NCBI GenBank assembly: GCA_016859345.1
Contig: CM029134.1
Location: 27,964,060 to 28,028,059 of the forward strand
Source: Istiophorus platypterus
Taxonomy: Eukaryota > Chordata > Actinopteri > Istiophoriformes > Istiophoridae
Direction of reading: 5' to 3'
DNA length: 64,000 nucleotides
The notes under the pieces were generated by a model, which saw only the letters and a list, made by a program, of their open reading frames with translations, made no database searches and was not told the DNA's origin. Within the stretch, counting starts at the first letter, position 1; the number at the start of each line of letters is the position of its first letter. Shown here one piece after another: positions 11,767 through 21,677 of the stretch. Position numbers and translations under genes: made by a program.

Positions 11767-14558
11767 ATCTTCTTCCTCTAACCCAGGTGTTTTCCCCGTG
11801 TAAAAGGTCACAAGCACTTTCATTGCACAGTGATGTGGATCATTTATCGCAATCATGAGAATAAACACTAGTGTGTAGGTAGCCTGTATACAGGGTCTGA
11901 AATTAACTAAATAATGGACTGATAGATGAAAAAAAAACTGTCCAAGCCTATTTTTTACCTAAAACTAAAATAATAAATTGCCTTTTTGTGTCACATATAC
12001 ATGTCAGTTTATTACTGTGAAACAGATATTATATTGAATACCAACTTAAAGAGGCGATTGCAAAATTTGCTAAATTATTTTTATAAATTGATCAGTGGTA
12101 AATAAATTGATTTATAAATCCAATATATTAAAATCTTAATGAAAAATTTATAAGCCAAAATACAAATGTTACAGGAATACTGGCAACAATAAGAACGACT
12201 AATAACCTCCACTTTATACTGTAGCAGCCTCATTCACCATTATCCCCAAACCTCCATCTCACACAACATTCTCTTGTGGGTACTTTGTCCTCAGGGTGTT
12301 TTTCAACATTTTTTTCTTTTTAAAGTTTGTCTTACAACTTCTAAATATTGCCACATTATTTAATTTAATTTATTCATATCTATATATGTCTACTGATAGC
12401 TAGCTAGCTAGCTAGCTAGGTTAACACTATGTATCTATTTAGCTAAACTCTCTCCTCAAAATCAGACTCAGCAGCAATGTTTGTCAGACTGGAACCATAA
12501 AGTTTTCTGAACACTTCTCTATATTAAAGGCTACTACACAGCACTATTATTAGATGTGCTCATGAATCTCTCTCTCTATCAGCTAGTAGCACATCAGCAA
12601 AAAAATTAAATATCAGGGGTTGAAGGAATTGAGTCCCTTCAGATGTGACAAAGGTATCATGTGACTTAAATGAGTGAATATGTATAAGAGTAACTTACAG
12701 ACACTTTTCAGGGCTCGTATCTTAGTCTGTGCTTTTTCTTCTAGCCCTCTTTTTGTGACAGAGAATTTGAAAAAGGCCTTTGAATCACTTGGGGTATTTT
12801 TCTCAATTGTGCTGGTTTAGCTGGAACACAGACTTACATGCAATGTTGACCTCATTTGCATCATTTTCATTTGGGATTGAAAAAACAAACACTATCTCTT
12901 TCTCTAGAAAATATGATTCTGTGATTATTCCCATGTGTGGACCCATTTGGTGTGGGTCATGTATTTGTTTTACACTGTAACCTTTGGTGAACTAATATAC
13001 TCTGTAGTCTGGACATAGCTATGGGCAATGATTCTCATCATGTGCTTGCCAAATAACCAATTCATCTCTTAAATATTCTTCCTTTGGTGTTTTGAAAGGT
13101 TCATTAGGTCAAGGCCAGTATCTGTCAAAGTCAATTTTTACTTCTTCCCATGAAAGATTAATCTTTTCAGAATAGGTCTTCATGGTCCTAGTGCTGTGAT
13201 GTCCAACAAGACTCCTGCAAGAATCTGCCACTTTGGTGTCTTAGCCATTTCTGTCTTGAAAAAATATTTACAGATCTCATCATTAGTAAGATCACACACT
13301 GTGTCTACTTTAGGGCTCACAGGAAATTGTCCAGACACAGTAGCTAAAATTCTCATTATCATGGATTCAAAAAGGGAGTAAACAGCAAGACATTAGATAA
13401 TAGCAAGGTAGTTATTAGCCCAACAACTGTCCCTAACCATGTTAGAAAGTTCTCCTAGATGTGTAAAACAGATTATCCCACCATGACTGTGCTTCTGAAG
13501 ACTCCTGATTGTTTCTTTTTTAGGTGTTTCTTAATGCTCATCTTCCTATTTAGTTAAACTATTCAGGGCCCTTGTTAGATCTCCATTGGTTCCTGTGTGC
13601 ACTGGGATGACTGTACAACATTGTGTGTACACACTTCTTGGTCTTCTGCCAGCAGTTTTAAGGATGAATCTGTTGTGAAGTGTCATGGTGCTTGTGGCAT
13701 TTAATGGCTCCCTAGTGTGATTTACTGCTAATACTGTTCAATTTATAAATAATAATGATACTGTTTGATTAAAAATCTCTGTTGGTTGTGCCACAAAGAG
13801 CCACAAAAAGTCAAACCAACACAAAGAGTCAAAACAACCACAAAGATTCAAAACCACCACAGAGACTCCAAATGACCGCCAAGAAAATCAAAACCAACAA
13901 AAACCCAACACAATACCACCAAAAAGAGACAAAATTAATGACCACAAAGAGCATTGCATTAGTGTTTCTGTGTCTTTCAGTCTGGGGGTCCTATTTAGGA
14001 TGTTAAGAGTCTGTTGTTTCATGATCCATCCATGCCTAGATCCAGATAAGTGACAGGTAATTGATGGCTGGATTAACCAATTAACAACTGAATGATAAAT
14101 TTGTTCATTTAATTTTTTTCCGACTGACACTTTGCATAATAAGTGGATGTGCTTCCTCACAACTGTCTCCTGACAGTCAAAATTTATGATAAAGTTACTC
14201 TGCACAGCAGACAAGAAAAAATATTTAACTCCTTTGTACATGAAATTAGTGAGGGTGCGAATTTGTAGGATTACCTGATTTCTGAGGTGAAGAATGGAGG
14301 ACAACCACCTGAAAAAAGGTGGGAGTTGGGTAAAGTCGATGAAATAGATGTATGAAGCTCAAGTTTACATTCTTTCCCAAGGGATAGTGAACGCTGCATT
14401 AAATGTATCTCGCGAGAAAAAGACTTTGGCGTTCAACTCAGTACGTGGCTTGACAGCTGTGGACTGGAAGTGTCTACCGGGATGCTTCACACAGCCAGAG
14501 ACTGTGTGTATGTGGAGAGCGTTTGACCGCCGAATAAATGCTCTGAATCCACTACGTC

Positions 14559-14696
14559 TTGGATTTCGGCCCAGAGCGAACTGTGCGGGCCAAGGCTTGC
14601 TATCGACGCTTCCCGCCAAGCAGCAGCAGCAGCAGCGGAAGGGGGGCACTGCTTCGCAAAGCTCTCCCTGCTGATCGTCCAAACTGTCACTCCGAT
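14559..14696 (+). other. rab33b 5' leader with in-frame upstream ATG and CAG repeat
   Basis: An ATG at 14559 lies exactly 46 codons upstream of the expected rab33b start, and no stop separates them. The stretch carries a run of six AGC codons (about 14620-14637), which would be read as six serines. RAB33 proteins of other vertebrates begin MAE or MAQ close to the hydrophobic first strand, so I treat this as 5' UTR. An extended isoform is possible. Confidence 0.6.
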
Positions 14697-16859
14697 ATGG
14701 CGGAGAGCGGGTCGTCAGCTGAATACTCTGACTCTCTGACGAGCTCGACTCTTCCGCCGGCGAGGACTCGGATCTTCAAAATCATAGTAATCGGGGACTC
14801 GGGGGTCGGAAAGACGTGTCTCACCTACCGCTTTTGTGCCGGCAAGTTCCCGGAGAAGACCGAGGCCACGATCGGGGTGGACTTCAGGGAGAGGCTTGTC
14901 GAGATTGACGGCGAGAAAATAAAGGTGTGAACCACAGACACAGATCACAGTTATTATTTAAATCTGCTATGGCTACATTCATTTCATGTGTCTGTGTTAC
15001 AAACCACAGCTTGAAAAAGGTATGAAATTTTATTTAAATTACGATCTTTTGAATGGAGCCCCCCCCCCCGTAATCTGTTGACATTAAGAAAAATATTGAA
15101 TTACTTAGGAAACCACACCAGTGTGTTATGAGGTTATTGTATGTTAAATAGTTTTTGGCCAACAGAGGAGATTTATGGCATAGGATGTGGTGGCAATCAC
15201 AGGCCTGTACTACAAAGCATAGTTTGTGGTTATGGAGGTAAATTCAGGTTTAACCCTGAGTTTTCAGGGTTATGACAATGGTTCATTTCTTAGTAAGGTA
15301 CATTGTCATAGTAACTTATGCTGCACATCTAACCTACTCAAGAACATGTTAATTTAAGAGGATCAGATTAAAACCTGTCAACAGTCCAAATACCAACCAG
15401 TCAGATCATTGGAAAACCAGTCATTATTCCTACAGGATCCTGACAGGGACAAAAGAGTTTACAATAAACAATAAAGAGCAATACATTATTTTAGAGTTTT
15501 CAGTTAATCGTTATGCTGTTTGAGTTTTTCCATGTGTCACTCTGGTTTTATTACAGAGCCTCTAACAAATAGAGGGAGCATTTATCACAATAAATCACTA
15601 CACAATAACTATTATAGCTTCACTTTAATATCACAGATTCTTTTTTTTCCTTACAGGATTCTTAATAGTGATGTAGATCTTTCACTCTTATTCCATCACA
15701 AAGCTCAGAATAACACAAAGAGACTCTGTGATATTAACCAGGAATAAAAACAAAACCCTCTGATGTCTTTAATGAGAAAGATAATAAACGTACTGGTACA
15801 TATTACCCATGATTATAAATGAATCAGTTAATATAATTAATCAATTAAATTCCATTGAATTCAGTTCAGTTTTATTTATATAGCACCATATAGAACATAT
15901 AACAGAGGTTATCTCTGGGCATTCATCAGACATGAACTACTTTTCTTATCTCTGCTTTTGTAGCCGAAAAAGTCTGGCAATACTTAAACAATTTTTTTTT
16001 TATCTGCATCACATAATAGTCCAAAATACTCACTCAGCAAGAAATTTCATAATAATTCCTTTACTTATTTACAGTATATTCTTTGTCTGACTGTAATAAC
16101 TAAATTATTTATACTGTTTCTCTTCTGTTCTTGATCATATTCTTTAAATACACCATGTTGAATATTACTAGTGAAGGAGGCTCTTTCACAAAGCTAGAAT
16201 TAAGAGATCCTGGATAACAGAAAAAGCAAGGCCTGACATAGCCTGCTCAGTGCACCCTTGCCTTTTCCAGTTCACAAAGGCCAAGCCAGGATGATTAATT
16301 AATTGTTGGTTTTGGTCTTCTAATAGATTTGTATCCATTTCCACATTGTTCTCCACAGATCCAGCTATGGGATACTGCAGGCCAGGAGCGCTTCAGGAAG
16401 TCAATGGTGCAGCACTACTACCGCAATGTGCACGCTGTTGTCTTTGTCTATGATGTCACCAGCGCCGCCAGCTTCCGCAGCCTCCCCGCCTGGATTGAGG
16501 AGTGCAAGCAGCATGCCCTGGGCACAGAGGTACCCAGGATCCTAGTTGGAAACAAGTGTGACCTCCAGGACTCCATCCAAGTAGGCACAGACGATGCGCA
16601 ACAATTTGCAGATGCCCACTCTATGCCTCTATTTGAGACATCTGCAAAAAACCCAAACAACCAAAGAGATGGAAGCTATGGCAGTGGAAACAGTGACCAT
16701 GTTGAGGCTATTTTCATGACTGTCGCCCACAAGCTGAAGTCCCAGAAGCCTTTAGTGTTGAGCCAGCCACCTGGGGGATCAGGGGGCACTATCAGCCTGA
16801 GCAGGGGAATAAATGATGGGGGTGATAGGGCCAAGAGCTGGGGCTGCACTAGCTGCTGA
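14697..16859 (+). CDS. rab33b: Rab33B small GTPase
   Basis: Golgi-associated Rab GTPase; RAB33B works in Golgi-to-ER traffic and in autophagosome formation through ATG16L1. Two coding exons: 14697-14924 (76 codons, donor gtgtga) and 16359-16859 (acceptor ctccacag), joined in phase 0, giving 242 residues; human RAB33B has 229. Motifs: P-loop GDSGVGKT at residues 33-40, switch I TEATIGVDF at 55-63, switch II WDTAGQE at 80-86, NKCD at 141-144 and ETSAK at 169-173. The blocks RKSMVQHYYRNVHAVVFVYD and HSMPLFETSAKNPN fix it as RAB33B and not RAB33A. The start fits MAES... with a G at -3. Oddities: about ten extra residues (QRDGSYGSGN) after ETSAKNPN, and a carboxy end of CTSC where the human protein ends in CWC. 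Teleosts have two rab33b copies; I cannot tell which this is. Confidence 0.97.
15190..15430. mobile_element. MITE-like dispersed repeat
   Basis: Starts at 'cacaggcctgtactacaaag', a phrase I associate with a high-copy non-autonomous DNA element of fishes, followed by a 'ggtttaaccctgagttttc' block. Terminal repeats and target-site duplication were not resolved. Confidence 0.45.
15855..15935 (-). mobile_element. LINE (L2-like) 3' tail fragment
   Basis: 'gaattcagttcagttttatt' followed by the 'tatagcacca' and 'ataacagaggttatctctgg' blocks is the reverse complement of the LINE tail seen at 24947-25930 and, in the same orientation as here, at 58015-58200. Confidence 0.65.
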
Positions 16860-17597
16860 GAGAGCAAATAGAAGGAGACACATATACAACTTCAGCTGCA
16901 CAAAGCCAATGAGATTGACGGTGGAGGGAGCTGAGGAAAGAGTGGTGGTCTAGAAAATATAGTGGATTGGTCAAAATGGCTTTTCAATCAGAACAACACC
17001 TAGATGAATGTCCTCATTTAAAGTCATTACATTTTTCCAGTGCTTGTGCTTGATTTCACAAATGAATTTTTAATGGTCTTGGCCAGAACTCACAATGTGA
17101 TTGTTGTTTTGAAATGCCAAAATCTACTGTGTACATTCAAGGAAATGATCCTGAACTAGTAGTAAAAAAATTTGATCCTGAGTCAGTTCTCCTCAGATGA
17201 TAAGTCCCGAGCCTGCACCACCAAAGTTTGAAATCAGTTATGTATATGTGTTCTGTGGCAGCAGAGAATATGAAAACACAGTGGCATTAACCATTCATCT
17301 CATGTAATGCAGTGAGCAGCTAAGCAACATTTACTGGTCAGGATACAAACCGCTCTACTGCAGTATAACCTAATTTATGCAGACAGAATAACACAAACAA
17401 ATTATAACATAATACAATTCAAGACATTTGTTTTAGGTCAGAATTTGTGTCAATGTAGTACTAACTCCATTATATTGAAAGGTGTTTGTGTTATTTTGCC
17501 CAGCCCTTCTTTTCATTCTTATTTGAATTGTCTCTTTATACAATATATGATTATCTGCAGGTGGTCAGAGTCAAGTTAGTTTTAATTCACCCATTTC

Positions 17598-17603
17598 AAT
17601 AAA
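17598..17603 (+). terminator. Candidate rab33b polyadenylation signal
   Basis: AATAAA about 740 bases after the rab33b stop codon, the first canonical plus-strand hexamer I noticed in a setting free of obvious repeats. The interval 16860-17597 would be the 3' UTR. Not verified by transcripts. Confidence 0.4.
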
Positions 17604-19069
17604 GGTGCCCTGTTAAGTTTTCTTTTAAAAAATACCCTAACAGTATGTATATATTCAGCGCTTCTCACAAAAACACATGATGGGTTTTAGTTAAATCTTA
17701 CAAACTCACGGAATGGTGTTCCTTCTTTAAAAACGATTAGCAGTATTGGAAAAAATTGAAACTTGCATTGTAATACTTCTGTTTGATAGGAATACTGTTG
17801 AGATCACTTACAGGAAACCTGTATTGTGTCTCCAGTGTGAAGATGTGATGATAGCAGGGACCTGCTCATAGAAACATTACTTCCTAGTGGCTACCACTAT
17901 TGGTGCAAAACTCCACAGGTTGCCTCTATGTGTGGCTGCTTTAAATCCAAAGATCAAAAACCTTGCTTAGTCTGTTTGTAACAAATTGGAAAAAAAGCTT
18001 AGTGAAATCATGCAGTTCACTGAAACAGTTTGGAATTCACTCATGTGATCACATTGTCATTTTTCACACTTACTTAGTAGAATCCTCAATTCCTCTGTTT
18101 TTGATTTGTACTCTGTAAGTGCAGTTATAAAGTTCTTATTGCCTGTCAGATGTTCAGGCTTTGGACTATCCTGGGGTTGCCTATGCAACTTTTTACAAGT
18201 AGAAGGGGTGATCGGGTAATGTCAGCCCTGATAGGCTTAGTGTGTTATCCATAGTAAGTGCACAGACTAATCAGGGGCGGCTGAGAACCCTTTCCTCCAA
18301 TTTTACCCATTTGTATTATTATAGAGGTGTATTACATGACCATATTCCTTAAGGTGATAAAAGAAGGTTTTGAAACAGCATCTACCTTACAGCCCTTTTC
18401 ATATTAGTGGACATATTCTTCCAGTACTTAATATTTCAAATTATTCAAATAGCCACAAACTGGTTGCCAAACAGTGAATGGGAGCATTTGGGGCCCCGAT
18501 GCAATTGCCTGTTTTGCCATGGTTGGTAATCTAGGCTTGAGTCAGAGAGATTCTGCTGGAGAGATGTTTAATCTGATTTGGTTGGTCCAGTTAGGTCTAG
18601 CCATGTAATTGTTGTGGGGTGAACCAGGGTAGGTCTGAATCTGAGAAATTAAAATTCACTTTTAACAGTAACACAAACTCATGTTTAGCCAATGCAGCCA
18701 TTTCTCAAGACTAGTTCATGTCCCTTTGAGATCAGCGGACACTTCACATATACTTTAAGGTAGTATATGTGATCATCGCTGATGATGCTTAAGGAACTGA
18801 ACTAATGTAACACACATAGGCACAGATGAACTCAATTCAGATGGATTTGTATTTGCACAGATATTGATCTTATCGAGCAGATGGGGTACCAGCAATGATG
18901 TGAACCCAGCCACATGAACTACAGTTTGTCCGTGTCAGTATTTTGAGTAACAAATCTTGTAGGGTCACTAACTGATTTTAGTGGTACAGTAATCCCTGCC
19001 CCCATGTTACCTCACAGTTTTTCAGTGATGTACACAAATGTTAGATTGGGGAAAAAGTGTTACTGGTGC
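17604..19069. other. Intergenic, nothing recognised
   Basis: AT-rich DNA between rab33b and a Tc1-like relic. I see no coding signal, RNA gene or clear repeat here. Confidence 0.5.
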
Positions 19070-19975
19070 AAGATTACCACTTTGCATTGGCAGAAGCCCT
19101 CAGTCAAACTATCAGAATAATTATCAAGAGAGAAAAACTCAAATTATTGCATCCCCAGTCACCTCGAGACGATCAATTTGGTAAATATATTCAGCAATTC
19201 ATCTAAACAATTCAAGACATACACCATTCCGTATCATTAATGAACACTGGTAATGAGATTGGCACAGTGCATCAATTTGTGTATAGGTGATGAATAGAAG
19301 CCCATAATGACAAGAACATTCTACCTACAGTAAAATGTGGTAGAGGTTATGTCATGCTGTGGGGCTGCTTTCCTGCCTATGGTACTGAAAGCATTGTATG
19401 TATCAAAGAAATGATGAAATCAAAAGATTACCTAGGCATTTTAGAGGGAAATGTGATACCCAATGCAAGAACTCTAGGTCTGAGGCAAAGGTCTTTGGTC
19501 TTTTAGCAGGACAACAACCCAAGCAAACTCCAGCAGCACATAAGAAAAAAAGAAAGCTCGACTGCTTTAAACTGGCCAACAATGAGTCCTGACCTAAATC
19601 CCATTGAAAACCTTTGGAGAGCACTTAGACTTAAAAGAATTTGAACACAACAATGGAAGAATGGCAGAAAATGCTAGCAGACAGGTACAAAAAGCTTCTA
19701 GAATCTTACGAGAAATACTTAGAAGCTTCCAATGCTACAAAAGGTTCTTCAATTAGATAGATTAAACATTAGTGAAGGGTGTTAGGGTTAGTGTTTGTAT
19801 TATTTCGCTCTAATGCAAGTTTTCTTCTTTTACCTTTTTTTCAGTAACCTTGGAAATTTTATTAAAAATGTTTTGATTATATGAAATTGGTTAATTTGCA
19901 AATTATTACTCAAAATATTCTAAATTTTTTCTCAAAATTCAAGGGTTCCAGTAGTTTCAACCAGAACTGTACCAC
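19070..19975 (+). mobile_element. Tc1/mariner transposase relic
   Basis: Shifted plus-strand frames give VMLWGCF near 19352, a QQDNNPKQT-type block near 19510 (second catalytic Asp, normally QQDNDPKHT) and PTMSPDLNPIENLWRALR near 19580-19625 (the SPDLNPIE block with the catalytic Glu). That is the DD34E core of Tc1-like transposases. Stops and frameshifts make it dead. A probable right end lies near 19975; the left end was not found. Confidence 0.85.
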
Positions 19976-21677
19976 TACCTGCTCAGCAAAAAACACTAAA
20001 CAGACAGTCCGAGACCAGCTGGGGAAATAGTGAAGCATTTAGCAACTAAAGAACCAGATATTCAGGTGGGTGCACTCTCCAATCCAGATGAATAATCACA
20101 TTGCTTTGTAAATGTCGGATTTGGAAATGAGCAACAATTTGAAAACAAGTTCAACATATCAACTTAAAAGTTAATATGTCAGTGTTGTTTTTTGTGACTC
20201 CAAAAGGACAGTCATTTATTACAGGTTTAAATGAAGACACCTAGTTTTGGGTAACAGTACCTTTGTTTAGCTCAGTTTGATTACATCCAGCGCCATAGCT
20301 AACACTCTGACATACTGGCAGTGTGTGGTGTTGCCATGTAACAGTTAAGGTGAACACTTGTCTCCCCAGAATTTCGTGTACTCCAGTAAACCATGTCCAC
20401 TAAAAAGGTTTACCCTATATGTCTGTTGATAATTGTTGCACTCAGTGATCAGATTTACCAGGAATCTTCTGTAAGCTTAAGAATTAAGGATACAAAGGGC
20501 ACCTGTAAGAATAGAGTGAAGGATAGAGAAAGGGAGAGGTTTTAAACTTTGTTAGATGTTTGCCAGTTCCTTTTTCTGCAAAGGGCTGTTAAATAGGTAA
20601 ACAAAACCACTTTGTAGGTCAGCCAGAAAATCAGACAGTGAATCACCTACCTGTCATTTTGTGTAAGGCTTTATGTTGTCCATCTCTACATGTACAAGGA
20701 TGCCTATACCCACTACTAATCCTGTATGTAAGTTTGTGATATAATATTAAGCATGTCTCTTGTATGATGAAAGCTGTTCTTGTTCATTCTTTATAAGCCT
20801 TGACACACCACAGTCCGGTGTCTGTATCAGTTGTACATATACATCTACTTGAAGGATATGGACTATCAACCAAACTAAATGGTCTTCAAGATTCACTGTT
20901 TAGCAGCCATGCAAACAAGATCAGCAGTGCTCGTCAACACTGTGACAATGGTGGAAGACATCATGTGGTTGTTTCAATGTAATTGATTTGGTTTCAGCTT
21001 TCTTCTGTTAAGTGTCCTTTTTCTGATAAATGCCCCCTATCAACTTTCATGCTGAGTCCTTTAATTTCCTTTGCTTTACTTTTATTCACTACAGCCATGA
21101 ACAACAGACACTGCTACTGTATTGCTCATTGCAAATGCCCCGCCCAAATATCCAACTAAATTGTATTACTTCACAAAGTTACTGATGAATCAAACTACTG
21201 GGGACTGGTGGGTACAATGGTTTTGTCTTGTAACCTTGCAATAAACTACCATGAACATTTCATATGGTGGAGTCACTTCTCCTTAGAATATCACATGATG
21301 AAAATGCTCAAACAGTTCAGTCAAGTTGTATTTAATAAATACACATAAAATTTCTAAGCATTTACATTTGAATTTGGAGCAAACAAAATTTCAGCCCTTA
21401 CATATCAAACATTCAGGTATTCAGAGTTGGTAAGGTTTAAATTAAATGTTTGGAGCATATAAAGACACTTCAACAGTCCATAATGCTTGGTTGAATCAGG
21501 GGCAAAAACTCTCAATAAGATCTCTTAATATAATGTTCCTTTTTTTCAAGACTGCTGAGTGCCTCAGTCCATCCACAGAAACTAGGAAATATGTGGGCCA
21601 ATCATTAATCATGCTCCTCCTCACTAAGAAGATAGCAAATAAGAATGTTAAGGACGTGTGACTGATGTGGTTGTATG
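19976..21677. other. Intergenic; probably includes the 3' UTR of the minus-strand membrane-protein gene
   Basis: No gene of its own. The right-hand part lies downstream of the stop of the tetraspan gene ending at 21678 and presumably holds its 3' UTR. A minus-strand AATAAA near 21085 is one possible polyadenylation signal, with weak support. Confidence 0.4.

Larger units (their letters stand above)
11414..14696. other. Intergenic and rab33b upstream region
   Basis: No gene supported. Minor structures are a perfect 20-bp tandem duplication (11727-11766), a CTAG tetranucleotide run (about 12399-12420) and a low-complexity tract rich in 'cacaaagag' (13790-13930). GC content rises from about 14400 towards the rab33b start, as expected for a promoter and first exon. 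A minus frame at 13888-14304 (138 codons) has no family features. Confidence 0.5.
14925..16358 (+). other. rab33b intron 1 with transposon scraps
   Basis: A 1434-bp intron. It includes a poly-C run near 15061, a MITE-like segment (15190-15430) and a short piece of LINE tail (15855-15935). No separate gene is seen. Confidence 0.85.

Noticed and set aside
13180..13362. 60-codon minus frame with KTPKWQILAG
   Set aside because: Looks vaguely like a transposon relic but has no motif I can name, and the opposite strand is open over the same stretch.
13888..14304. 138-codon minus frame upstream of rab33b
   Set aside because: Longest anonymous frame in the window, but without family features; it overlaps the low-complexity tract at 13790-13930.
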